This document shows positions 1 through 7,852 of a DNA stretch of 16,753 bases, in pieces. The position numbers and the translations under genes were made by a program. Below the pieces are notes generated by a model. It made no database searches. It saw only the letters and a program-made list of their open reading frames with translations, and was not told the origin of the DNA. The stretch comes from Actinomycetota bacterium (GTDB lineage Bacteria; Actinomycetota; Thermoleophilia; Solirubrobacterales; Solirubrobacteraceae): assembly GCA_009699565.1 (NCBI GenBank), contig WLNX01000014.1, positions 1 to 16,753 of the forward strand. Direction: 5' to 3'. Every line of letters starts with the position of its first letter. The stretch's first letter is position 1.

Positions 1-57
1 GCGCGGGGTTTGCGGCCAACCGAGGAATCCGGCCGCGCAGCAGCCGTCAGCGGCTGA
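1..57 (+). CDS. Possible C-terminal tail of an upstream gene (cydB?)
   Basis: Frame 1 is open from the left edge and stops at TGA 55-57, giving only 18 codons (ends ...AAAVSG). It stops seven bases before the TTG proposed for cydD. In actinomycetes cydDC usually follows cydAB, so this could be the cytoplasmic tail of CydB. Eighteen residues show no family motif, and the cydD frame is also open to the left edge, so this is inference from position only. Confidence 0.3.
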   Translation, partial: ARGLRPTEESGRAAAVSG

Positions 58-64
58 CCTCCCG

Positions 65-1765
65 TTGGCAACCCGCGCCCAGCGCGCTCCGCGCGGTGTT
101 GACAGAAGGCTCTTTAGATCCAGCCGCTCGGCCCGGATTCCTTTGGCGGGGGCGCTGCTGCTGGGAGTCGCGACTTCGCTGCTGGTGGTCGGTCAGGCAG
201 TCCTTCTCGGGCGGATAATCGCCGCCGCCTTCCCCGGAGGCGAATCGCTTGTCGACGTGCAGGGCGACCTCTGGCTGCTGGCCGGCATCGTCGCAGCCCG
301 CAGCCTCTGCGCTTTCGGCTTTGAGACGTCGGGGCGGCTCGGCGCGCGGCGGGTCGTTGGCGAGCTGCGCGCCCGTCTGACAGCGCAGATGCTGGAGAGC
401 CGCCCGGCCGGCCTGCGCGGGCAGCGATCGGGAGAGCTCGTCACGAATGCCGTTCAGGGGCTCGGCTCGCTCGAGGCCTACTTTGCGCGCTATCCGCCGC
501 AGCTGGTGCTCGCGGTTGTAGTGCCGGTCGTGATCCTGATCTACGTCTTCCCGCACGACTTTGCAGCCGGCGCAATCCTGCTGGTGACGCTGCCGATCAT
601 CCCCGTCTTCATGGTGCTGATCGGGCTCGCGGCCCGAACCGCGACCGAGCGGCGCTGGAGGACCCTGTCACTGCTCAGCGCGCACTTCCTCGACGCCGTC
701 AAGGGCCTGCAGACGCTGAAGGCAAACGACCGCGCAGAGCGACAGGTGGAGTCGCTGCGGGAGACAGGCGAGCAGTACCGCCGACAGACGATGGCGACAC
801 TCAGGATCGCCTTCCTTTCATCGCTGGTGCTGGAACTCGCAGCGATGATGGGTACGGCGCTGGTCGCTGCAGCGGTCGCGATTCAGCTGATCAACGGCGG
901 GCTCGGCTTCGCAACCGCTCTGGCCGTGCTGCTGCTGGCTCCCGAGCTCTATCTGCCGGTACGCATGGTCGGCCAGCAGTTCCACGCGAGCACCGACGGG
1001 CTGACAGCTGCGCAGGCGTGTTTTGAGCTCCTTGACGAGCCGCCGGCCGTCAGCTCGCCCTCTGCGCCGGCCGCGTGCCCCGACCCGCGCGACGGGGCGC
1101 TGACGCTCGCGGGCATCGACTTCGGCTACGAAGGCCGAGGCGAGCCTGTCCTAGACGGCCTTGAGCTGCAGATCAATCCGGGCGAGCAGCTCGCGCTCGT
1201 CGGGCCCAGCGGAGAGGGAAAGAGCACCGTCGCAGCGTTGATCCTTCGCCTGCTCGACCCTGTGGCAGGGCGGCTGACCTGCAATGGGACCGACCTGCTT
1301 GACGTGGACCCCAAGGAATGGCGCCGCCACCTGGCATGGGTGCCGCAGAGGCCGACACTCTTCAGCGGAACGCTCGCCGAGAACGTGCGTCTTGGCCGCC
1401 CCGACGCGGACGAGGCCGCGGTGCTGGCTGCCTGCGCGGCGGCGGGACTGGAGCCGCTGCTCAGTGCGCTGCCGCACGGGCTGGAGACGAGGCTGGGCGA
1501 AGGAGGAAGACGGCTCTCGGCCGGGGAGACGCAGCGCGTTGCCCTTGCTCGCGCATTCCTGCGCGACGCGCCGCTGCTGATCCTCGACGAACCGACGGCG
1601 CACCTTGACGCCGAATCCTCGGCAGCGGTTGGCGAATCGATTGCGCGGCTGTGCGCCGGGCGAAGCGTGCTGCTGATCGTCCACAGGCCCGCGCTGGCCG
1701 CGACCGCCGACCGCATCCTGACGCTGCGCAGCGGCCGGACAGTGGAACCGGAGGGGGCGCGATGA
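65..1765 (+). CDS. cydD: CydD, ABC exporter half for cytochrome bd assembly
   Basis: Half of the heterodimeric CydDC ABC transporter. In studied bacteria CydDC moves reduced thiols (cysteine, glutathione) across the inner membrane and is needed to mature cytochrome bd oxidase. The 566 residues are a full-length fusion of an N-terminal six-helix membrane domain (about 1-310) and a nucleotide-binding domain (about 345-560). The Walker A motif GPSGEGKST is at 380-388, the signature at 484-488 reads LSAGE rather than LSGGQ, the Walker B LLILDEPTAHLD is at 504-515, and a switch His lies near 538. The start is uncertain. TTG at 65 is the first start codon visible, but the frame stays open to the left edge and there is no good Shine-Dalgarno. 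The stop overlaps the cydC start by four bases (ATGA). It is called CydD because it comes first and is paired with a second such subunit; which is C and which is D rests on order and general resemblance. Confidence 0.88.
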   Translation: MATRAQRAPRGVDRRLFRSSRSARIPLAGALLLGVATSLLVVGQAVLLGRIIAAAFPGGESLVDVQGDLWLLAGIVAARSLCAFGFETSGRLGARRVVGELRARLTAQMLESRPAGLRGQRSGELVTNAVQGLGSLEAYFARYPPQLVLAVVVPVVILIYVFPHDFAAGAILLVTLPIIPVFMVLIGLAARTATERRWRTLSLLSAHFLDAVKGLQTLKANDRAERQVESLRETGEQYRRQTMATLRIAFLSSLVLELAAMMGTALVAAAVAIQLINGGLGFATALAVLLLAPELYLPVRMVGQQFHASTDGLTAAQACFELLDEPPAVSSPSAPAACPDPRDGALTLAGIDFGYEGRGEPVLDGLELQINPGEQLALVGPSGEGKSTVAALILRLLDPVAGRLTCNGTDLLDVDPKEWRRHLAWVPQRPTLFSGTLAENVRLGRPDADEAAVLAACAAAGLEPLLSALPHGLETRLGEGGRRLSAGETQRVALARAFLRDAPLLILDEPTAHLDAESSAAVGESIARLCAGRSVLLIVHRPALAATADRILTLRSGRTVEPEGAR

Positions 1766-3519
1766 GCACCGCCGCTTCCCAGCCGACTGCGAGCGACCGC
1801 CGCGGCGCTCTGGCCAGAGCAGCGCGACTGGTCAGCCCGCGGCGCGGCGAGCTCGTGCTGTCGATCGTTCTCGGCGCCGGCGCGATCCTTGCAGCCGTCT
1901 CGCTTCTGGCAGTTGCCGGAGTCCTGATCAGCAAGGCCGCTCTGCGCCCGGAGATCCTGACCCTGACGATCTTCACGGTTGGTGTGCGGGCGCTGGCGAT
2001 TGCGCGCGCGCTGCTTCGCTACGGCGAGCGGCTGGTATCGCACGACTTCGCATTCCGCGTGCTTGCAGATCTGCGGGTGAAGTTCTTCCAGCGACTGGTG
2101 CCGCTGGTGCCCGAAGGGTTGCGCGGCGTCCGCAGCGGCGACGTGCTGAGCCGCTTCGTCGGCGACGTCGACACACTCCAGGACCTATACCTGCGGGCGC
2201 TCGGGCCACCGCTGATTGCGCTGCTGGCTGTCGCGGTTCTGGCCGCGGCCACGGCGATCGTCCTCCCCGCCGGCGCAGTCGTGCTCGTCGCATCGATGCT
2301 GGTTGCGGGACTGGCGCTACCTGCCGCCGCAGCGGCTGCCGCGAGGCGCTCCGGCAGACGCGAGGCGCCGGCCCGGGCCGAGCTGAGCGCCGAGCTGGTC
2401 GAGATTGCAAGCGGCGCCGCGGAACTGGCGGTCTATGGGCGCGAAACCCAATGGGCCGAGCGCGTCGAGAACGCCGACCGCGCATTGGCGGCTACCGAAA
2501 GGCCTGGCGCCTGGATCAGCGGGATCACGACAGGCGCAGGCGTGGCGATAGGCGGAGCGGCGATGGTCTGCGTTGCCGCCGTAGGAGTTCAGGCCACGGC
2601 CGACGGCCGGCTCGACGGAGTGCTGCTTGCCGGGATCGTCTTCCTCACCATCGGCGCGTTTGAGGCCGTTGTCGGACTGCCTGACGCCGCCCAGCGCCTG
2701 AGCGCCTGCGCCGAGTCGGCATCCCGCCTTGAGACGGTCACGGAGGCGCCGATCCCGGTCAACGACCCCGCGGTGCCAGAGCCGGTTCCATCCGGCGGAC
2801 CGCTGAGCTTTGACGGCGTCAGCGTCGTCTTCGAGGGGCGCAGTCAGGCGGCGCTTAGCGGCATCACCCTGTCACTCGGCCGCGGCCGGCGAATTGCCCT
2901 GGTTGGACCAAGCGGCGCCGGCAAGAGCACGCTCGCCTCGTGCGCGGTCCGCTTCCTCGACCCAACCGACGGCCGCGTCAGCTACGGCGGAGTCGACCTG
3001 CGCGAACTCGGTCAAGACGCGCTGCGCCGGAAGGTTCGGCTCGTAAGCCAAGACGCTTACCTGTTCACAACCTCGATCGCAGAGAACGTCAGGTTGGCAT
3101 CGCCCGGCGCTGATGACGAACAGATCGTCGCCGCGCTCGCCCGCGCAGGCCTAGGGCCCTGGATCGCCTCACTGCCGGAAGGGATCGACACTCTCGTAGG
3201 AGAGGAGGGAACCGAGGTATCGGGCGGCCAGCGCGGGCGGATCGCTCTGGCGCGCGGTTTCATCGCGCCGGCGGAAGTGCTGATCCTCGACGAGCCGACC
3301 GCCAACCTTGACGCCGCCGGGGCGCGCGAGCTGCTGCAGGCGATCGGCTCCGAGCGGAGCGACAGCCGCGCAATGCTCGTTATCACGCACACCGTCGAGG
3401 GGCTCGAGGAATTCGACGAGATAATCGTGCTGGAGGGCGGGGTCGCAGTCGAACGCGGAAGCTGGACCGAGCTGATCGCCGCCAACGGCGCGCTCGCACG
3501 GCTATCCGCAGCGGCCTGA
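1762..3519 (+). CDS. cydC: CydC, partner ABC exporter half
   Basis: Second half of the CydDC exporter, 585 residues. I start it at ATG 1762, which overlaps the cydD TGA (ATGA) and has a strong GGAGG at 1750-1754. The same frame is open upstream to 1651, but that stretch lies inside cydD. The membrane domain covers about residues 25-330 and opens with a long helix near 30-55. The ATPase domain has Walker A GPSGAGKST at 382-390, a near-canonical signature VSGGQ at 486-490 and Walker B VLILDEPTANLD at 506-517. The partner CydD has a weaker LSAGE signature, so the two ATP sites are probably unequal, as is common in heterodimeric exporters. Overlap with cydD implies translational coupling and balanced amounts of the two subunits. 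No cydA is visible; cydAB would be expected to the left. Confidence 0.9.
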   Translation: MSTAASQPTASDRRGALARAARLVSPRRGELVLSIVLGAGAILAAVSLLAVAGVLISKAALRPEILTLTIFTVGVRALAIARALLRYGERLVSHDFAFRVLADLRVKFFQRLVPLVPEGLRGVRSGDVLSRFVGDVDTLQDLYLRALGPPLIALLAVAVLAAATAIVLPAGAVVLVASMLVAGLALPAAAAAAARRSGRREAPARAELSAELVEIASGAAELAVYGRETQWAERVENADRALAATERPGAWISGITTGAGVAIGGAAMVCVAAVGVQATADGRLDGVLLAGIVFLTIGAFEAVVGLPDAAQRLSACAESASRLETVTEAPIPVNDPAVPEPVPSGGPLSFDGVSVVFEGRSQAALSGITLSLGRGRRIALVGPSGAGKSTLASCAVRFLDPTDGRVSYGGVDLRELGQDALRRKVRLVSQDAYLFTTSIAENVRLASPGADDEQIVAALARAGLGPWIASLPEGIDTLVGEEGTEVSGGQRGRIALARGFIAPAEVLILDEPTANLDAAGARELLQAIGSERSDSRAMLVITHTVEGLEEFDEIIVLEGGVAVERGSWTELIAANGALARLSAAA

Positions 3520-3529
3520 GCGGCTGCGG
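3506..3529 (+). terminator. Hairpin across the cydC stop codon
   Basis: CCGCAGC (3506-3512) and GCTGCGG (3523-3529) form a perfect 7-bp inverted repeat with a 10-base loop that contains the cydC TGA. The bases after it are ACAAAAAGC, not a T run, so it is not a classical intrinsic terminator on the plus strand. It may be a weak terminator or mRNA 3'-end stabiliser for cydDC, or chance in GC-rich DNA. Confidence 0.3.
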
Positions 3530-3741
3530 ACAAAAAGCGACGCGGGCCGAGCCACCTTGGGACCCCTCGCTCCTTCCCATCCCCCATTGCTGGGTTCTGT
3601 TCCGGTGAGGGAGGCGCGATCTTACATCCCTGATCGTCGCTCTTTGCGGCTCGGACACCGCGTCTGAAATCCAAGATAGGGAAGCCTCGAAGCGCCGTCA
3701 ATGGCCCGCGACGGATCACCCCGCTATTTAGGAGAATTTGA

Positions 3742-3781
3742 ACGGCGAACAATCTGCCGACAACGGATTTGGGTTCGCCGT
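3742..3781. promoter_or_regulatory. Concentric dyad, candidate operator before the M3 peptidase
   Basis: A perfect 9-bp inverted repeat, ACGGCGAAC at 3742-3750 and GTTCGCCGT at 3773-3781, is separated by 22 bases. A second, inner dyad CCG-ACAA-CGG (3757-3766) has exactly the same centre (3761.5). The arm centres are 31 bp apart, about three helix turns, so both arms face the same side of the DNA. The right arm touches the first base of the putative -10 TATGCT, and the dyad covers the -35 region. A dimeric regulator bound here would probably block RNA polymerase. The repeat lies upstream of the predicted transcript, so an RNA hairpin role is less likely. The rest of the 3520-3741 gap shows no gene or RNA family I recognise. 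Confidence 0.5.
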
Positions 3782-3786
3782 ATGCT
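3781..3786 (+). promoter_or_regulatory. -10 element (TATGCT), leaderless-type promoter of M3 peptidase
   Basis: TATGCT fits the TANNNT consensus and ends six bases before ATG 3793, which puts the likely transcription start on or beside the A of the start codon. No Shine-Dalgarno precedes the ATG. A weak -35 match, CCGACA (3757-3762), sits 18 bases upstream. The same geometry occurs before the M16 peptidase and nadC. Confidence 0.55.
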
Positions 3787-3792
3787 CGTTTG

Positions 3793-5595
3793 ATGAGCGA
3801 TACAGCGGTCGAAGACGTCACCTGGCAGGTCGAAGATCTGGTCAACGGAGGGGGGCCGGAGGAGTGCGACGAGCTGCTCGCCGACGCCGACCGGCGCGCC
3901 GCCGCGCTGGCGAAGGAGTACGCCGGCAGGATCGCGCGGCTCGACGGCCCCGCGCTGGCGCTGATGATCGCCGAGCTGGCGGTGATCGGAGATCTGGTTG
4001 GCCGCGCCGGCAACTACGCCCACCTGCGCTTTGCCGCCGACACCGAGGACCCCGTAAACGGAGCTCTTATGGCCCGCGTTCAGGAACTCGCGACGGCGAT
4101 TGAGACAAAGCTCGTCTTCTTCGAGCTGGAATGGGCGGAGCTGGACGACGCGCGCGCCGAAGAGCTGATCGCCGCCGACGGCCTGGAGCACGCCCGCCAC
4201 TACCTGCAGACGATTCGCCGCTACCGCCCGCACCTGCTGAGCGAGGCCGAAGAGAAGCTCTCGGCCGAGAAGTCGGTAACCGGGCGCGACGCGTGGTCGA
4301 GGCTCTTCAGCGAGCTGACGAGCGCGATCCGCGTGGAGCTCGACGGCGAGCCTGAGCCGGTTCCGCTCGACCAGGCCCTGAGCCTGCTCCATTCGCCGGA
4401 CCGCGAGCTGCGCCGCGGCGCCGCCGAGGCCGTAACCCGCTCACTTGAGCCCGGCCTTCGCACGCGGGCCTACCTCTTCAACACGCTGCTCCAGGACAAG
4501 GCGACCGAGGACCGCCTGCGCAGCTACCCAACTTGGCTCTCCAGCCGCAACCTCGCCAACGAGGCCAGCGACGAGTCGGTGCAGGCCCTGGTCGAAGCGG
4601 TCGAGGGCGCCTACGAGCTGCCGCGGCGCTGGTACCGCTTGAAGGCGAAGCTGCTCGGGCTGGATCGGATCGCCGATTACGACCGTGCGGCGGCGATCGC
4701 TCAGGACGACGCCAAGATCGGCTGGGACGAAGGACGCGCGATGGTGCTCGACGCCTACGGCGACTTCTCGCCCGAGCTTGGCGATCTGGCGGCGCGATTC
4801 TTTGACGAGCGCTGGATCGACGCCCCTGCCAGGCCCGGCAAGCGCGGCGGAGCATTCTGCGCGTACACCGTCCCGAGCGTGCACCCCTATGTGATGCTGA
4901 ACTGGACCTCAACCCGCCGCGACGTGATGACGCTCGCCCACGAACTTGGGCACGGCGTTCACGCGGCGCTCGCAATCCCGCGCGGGATCTTCGAGCAGCA
5001 CACGCCGCTGACGGTCTGCGAGACGGCCTCGGTCTTCGGCGAAACGCTTGTCTTCCGGCGCCTCCTCGACGCCGCCGACACGCCGCAGTCGCGGCTCAGT
5101 CTGCTGGCCGAGAACATCGAGAACTCGATCGCGACCGTCTTCCGCCAGACGGCGATGAACCGCTTCGAAGAAGCCGTCCACACCCATCGCCGCGAGCAAG
5201 GCGAGCTTTCGGTGGAGGACTTTGCCGGCCACTGGCAGGCGACGCAGGAGCAACTGCTTGGCGACGCGGTCGAGATAACGCCCGACTACCTCTCGTGGTG
5301 GAGCTACATCCCCCACTTCATCGGCAGCCCTGGATATGTCTACGCGTACGCCTACGGCCAGCTGCTGGCGCTGTCGGTCTACGGCCAGTACCTGAAGCAG
5401 GGAGAAGACTTCGTCCCCGCCTATCTCGAGATGCTCGCCGCGGGCGGGTCGCGCAGCCCCGAAGATCTGGCAAAGATCGCAGGCCTCGACCTCGCCGACC
5501 CGGGGTTCTGGAAGTCGGGACTGGAGCTCGTCGCCGGCGAGCTGGAAGAGGCTGAAGCGGCGGCCGAAGAAGTCTTGGCGCAGCGCGGCGACTAG
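3793..5595 (+). CDS. M3 family oligoendopeptidase (PepF-like)
   Basis: A 600-residue zinc metallopeptidase of family M3 (oligoendopeptidase F type), a cytoplasmic enzyme that trims short peptides; no signal peptide is present. The zinc site HELGH is at 383-387, and the third ligand is probably Glu410 in the conserved CETASVFGE stretch. The length is typical of the M3B group, and the helical N-terminal lobe (about 1-200) is Glu/Ala/Leu-rich as expected. I chose ATG 3793 over an in-frame TTG at 3769 because a TANNNT hexamer lies six bases upstream of it. The gene stands alone between cydC and the convergent smpB, and its TAG overlaps the smpB TAG by four bases. The dyad at 3742-3781 suggests it is regulated. 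The natural substrate is not evident. Family call sure; peptide specificity unknown. Confidence 0.92.
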   Translation: MSDTAVEDVTWQVEDLVNGGGPEECDELLADADRRAAALAKEYAGRIARLDGPALALMIAELAVIGDLVGRAGNYAHLRFAADTEDPVNGALMARVQELATAIETKLVFFELEWAELDDARAEELIAADGLEHARHYLQTIRRYRPHLLSEAEEKLSAEKSVTGRDAWSRLFSELTSAIRVELDGEPEPVPLDQALSLLHSPDRELRRGAAEAVTRSLEPGLRTRAYLFNTLLQDKATEDRLRSYPTWLSSRNLANEASDESVQALVEAVEGAYELPRRWYRLKAKLLGLDRIADYDRAAAIAQDDAKIGWDEGRAMVLDAYGDFSPELGDLAARFFDERWIDAPARPGKRGGAFCAYTVPSVHPYVMLNWTSTRRDVMTLAHELGHGVHAALAIPRGIFEQHTPLTVCETASVFGETLVFRRLLDAADTPQSRLSLLAENIENSIATVFRQTAMNRFEEAVHTHRREQGELSVEDFAGHWQATQEQLLGDAVEITPDYLSWWSYIPHFIGSPGYVYAYAYGQLLALSVYGQYLKQGEDFVPAYLEMLAAGGSRSPEDLAKIAGLDLADPGFWKSGLELVAGELEEAEAAAEEVLAQRGD

Positions 5596-6071
5596 CGGTT
5601 CGCTTCTCGCAGAGCGCGGTCCATGTCGCGCTTGGTCTCGCGCTCTTTGATCGCGTGCCGCTTGTCAAAGCGGTCACGGCCGCGCGCAAGGCCGATCTCA
5701 ACCTTGGCGTGCTGCCCTTTGAAGTAGATCCGCAGCGGCACGATCGTAAGCCCCTTCTCGGCCTGCTGACCGGTCAGGCGGGCGATCTCCTGGCGGGTTG
5801 CGAGCAGCTTGCGGACGCGCTCGGGCTCATGGTTGTTGGCTGCAGCCGGCGCGTAGGGCGAGATGTGGCAGTTGTGCAGCCACAGCTCCCCCTCATAGAC
5901 CTGCGCATAGGCGTCCTTGATCTGAACCAGCCCCTCGCGCAGCGCTTTCACTTCGGTCCCCTGCAGGACGATGCCGCACTCAAGCTTGTCGAGGATCTCG
6001 TAGCGGTGGCGCGCCTGACGGTTGGTTGCCACGTCGCCCGCGGCGACCTTCTTCTTTCCGGCTTTGGCCAT
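5592..6071 (-). CDS. smpB: SmpB, tmRNA-binding protein
   Basis: SmpB binds tmRNA (SsrA) and brings it to stalled ribosomes for trans-translation. At 159 residues it is a normal full-length member. Visible family blocks are the N-terminal ATNRQARHRYEI (15-26), GIVLQGTEVKALREG (33-47), HISPY (69-73) and the basic C-terminal tail from GLARGRDRFDKR (127-138), which continues into a Lys/Arg/Glu helix that enters the mRNA channel. The ATG at 6071 lies 11 bases after the rnr stop with no clear Shine-Dalgarno, so it is probably translated by coupling to rnr. RNase R and SmpB act together in tmRNA-linked quality control, and rnr-smpB adjacency is common. No ssrA gene is visible in this window. Its TAG shares CTAG (5592-5595) with the convergent M3 peptidase. 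Confidence 0.96.
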   Translation of the reverse strand: MAKAGKKKVAAGDVATNRQARHRYEILDKLECGIVLQGTEVKALREGLVQIKDAYAQVYEGELWLHNCHISPYAPAAANNHEPERVRKLLATRQEIARLTGQQAEKGLTIVPLRIYFKGQHAKVEIGLARGRDRFDKRHAIKERETKRDMDRALREANR

Positions 6072-6082
6072 CGCCAGCGAGC

Positions 6083-7852
6083 CTAGCGAGCGTCGGGCTC
6101 TTCGGCGAGCACCAGATCAACGCGGCCGCGTGCGGTGTCGATGCGGTCAACCTTGACCTTGAGCCGGTCGCCGAAGCGAATCGTCGTTCCGGTTCTGCTG
6201 CCGGTCATGATCGTCCCCTGCTCGTTCAGGTCCCACCAGTCGCCCTTGATGCGGCGGACTGGGAGGAAGCCTTCGTGGGCGCCGCCGTCGAAGCTGATGA
6301 AGATGCCGGCGTTGATCAGGCCCGTCACCTCGCCCTCGAACGGTTCATCGGGCCCGCGCTCCATCAGCCTGCGCTCGAGCAGGAAGCTGCCGGCGATTGA
6401 ATCGGCGATGCGCTCGGTGCGGATCGCGTCGCGCTCGCGCTCGCTGGTCCAGACTGCGGCCTCGTCGAGCTCGTCGGCGCGCGGAGGCTTCTCGTCAAAG
6501 CCAACGGCGCTGAGCAGCGCTCTGTGGCAGAGCAGATCGGGATAACGGCGGATCGGCGAGGTGAAGTGGCAGTAGTTGCTGAGGCCAAGACCCGCATGGC
6601 CGAGGTTGTCTGGCGAGTAGCGCGCCTGCCGCAGCGACCGCAGCACCAAATATGTGAGTCCCATCCGCGCAACACCGGTTCGCTTTACGTGCTCATCAAC
6701 GGCCAGCGACGCGGCCGCCACGACCTCGCCGGCGTCGGCAGATGAGATGTGCTCGGCCGCGGGTGGCGTGGCGACGTCGAGCGATGCGAGCTGGTCCAGC
6801 AGCCGTTGTACCGACTCCGACTCGGGGCGCTCATGGATCCGGTAGAGGGTTGGGATCGCGCGCTCGCAGCAGAGCGTGGCCACGGCCGAGTTGGCGGCAA
6901 TCATCAGATGCTCGATGAGGCGGTGCGATTCGGTCTGCACGCTGGCAACGGAGTCGGCGACGTGGCCCTGCAGATCGAAGGCAAACTCCGGCTCGACCGA
7001 CTCGATCGCCAGCGCCGCCCCGCCGGCACGGCGCGCCGCCTCCAGCGCTGCCGACACCTCTCGTGCGGCTGCAAGCGGCTCGCGCCACGGATCCTCGGCC
7101 TCTGCCTCGCCGGCGAAGATTTGGTCAACATCCTCATAGCTGAGCCGCTTGTCGGAGCGGATCAGCGAGCGGTAGAAGCTGCTGGCGGCAAGTGCCCCGT
7201 CCTCGAATTCGAGTTCTGCCGTGACCGCAAGCCGGTCCTCGCCGGGGACAAGCGAGCAGGCATCGTTGGAGAGCGCTTCGGGCAGCATCGGCTCAACCGC
7301 GCCCGGCACATAGACGCTGGTGGCACGTCGCCGCGCCTCGTTGTCAACCGGATCGCCGGGCCGAACGAAGGCGCTGACGTCTGCGATGTGGACCCAGATC
7401 CTCGTGCGAGTCGGGCTTAGACGCTCCGCCGATATCGCGTCGTCGAAGTCCTTCGCGGTCGTGGGATCGATCGTGAAGGTGACGAGATCGCGCAGGTCGC
7501 GGCGCTGCGGCTCGGGGTGGGGGTGCAGGCGCGCCGCCTCCGCTGCAGCCAGGACCTTCTTCGGAAAGCGCCTGCGCAGCCCGCGGTCGAGCATCAAGGC
7601 TTCGACAACGTTGCGGGCGATGTTTGGACTTCCGAGCAGGCGCAGAATCTTTGCGCGGGCATTGCGTGCGCCGCCTCCGGGGGCGGCGATTAGCGCCAGC
7701 TTGCCGGCACGGGCCTTGGCCGGTGGCTTGCCGATGCTGATCTGCTGCCCGGGCTCAAAGAACGGATCGCCGACTAGGAACTTGCCGCGCTTCTCCAGCA
7801 GCACGACCTGCGGCTGGCCGGCAGGGCGCGGCTCGCGCGGCGGAGGCGTCAC
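6083..7852 (-). CDS. rnr: RNase R/RNase II family 3'-5' exoribonuclease, short form
   Basis: A processive 3'-5' exoribonuclease of the RNB family. The RNB domain starts near residue 118. Its catalytic acidic cluster is D129, D135, D137 and D138 in DPTTAKDFDDA, and the conserved SPIRRYPDL lies at about 432-440. A C-terminal S1 RNA-binding domain covers about 505-585. At 589 residues it is clearly shorter than typical RNase R (700-800). The first 115 residues hold at most one OB-like cold-shock domain, and the usual N-terminal helix-turn-helix and first cold-shock domain are not visible. The GTG start (7852) overlaps the S41 peptidase stop as GTGA, so translation is coupled. smpB follows after 11 bases, supporting the RNase R role in degrading mRNAs released by trans-translation. 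By length alone it could be named RNase II. Confidence 0.9.
   Translation of the reverse strand: MTPPPREPRPAGQPQVVLLEKRGKFLVGDPFFEPGQQISIGKPPAKARAGKLALIAAPGGGARNARAKILRLLGSPNIARNVVEALMLDRGLRRRFPKKVLAAAEAARLHPHPEPQRRDLRDLVTFTIDPTTAKDFDDAISAERLSPTRTRIWVHIADVSAFVRPGDPVDNEARRRATSVYVPGAVEPMLPEALSNDACSLVPGEDRLAVTAELEFEDGALAASSFYRSLIRSDKRLSYEDVDQIFAGEAEAEDPWREPLAAAREVSAALEAARRAGGAALAIESVEPEFAFDLQGHVADSVASVQTESHRLIEHLMIAANSAVATLCCERAIPTLYRIHERPESESVQRLLDQLASLDVATPPAAEHISSADAGEVVAAASLAVDEHVKRTGVARMGLTYLVLRSLRQARYSPDNLGHAGLGLSNYCHFTSPIRRYPDLLCHRALLSAVGFDEKPPRADELDEAAVWTSERERDAIRTERIADSIAGSFLLERRLMERGPDEPFEGEVTGLINAGIFISFDGGAHEGFLPVRRIKGDWWDLNEQGTIMTGSRTGTTIRFGDRLKVKVDRIDTARGRVDLVLAEEPDAR

Noticed and set aside
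3730..3740. AGGAGA followed closely by TTG 3738 as a gene start
   Set aside because: The spacing is only two bases, and the frame it opens is an Arg-rich shadow of the M3 gene, out of frame with it.
3520..3741. Riboswitch or small RNA in the gap before the M3 gene
   Set aside because: I could not match any known riboswitch core, tRNA or tmRNA here, and the M3 transcript appears to start at its ATG, leaving no leader.
3057..4013. A 318-codon minus-strand reading frame over the end of cydC, the gap and the start of the M3 gene
   Set aside because: It is antisense to two well-supported genes, is rich in Ser/Ala/Arg as GC-rich shadow frames are, and shows no family motif.
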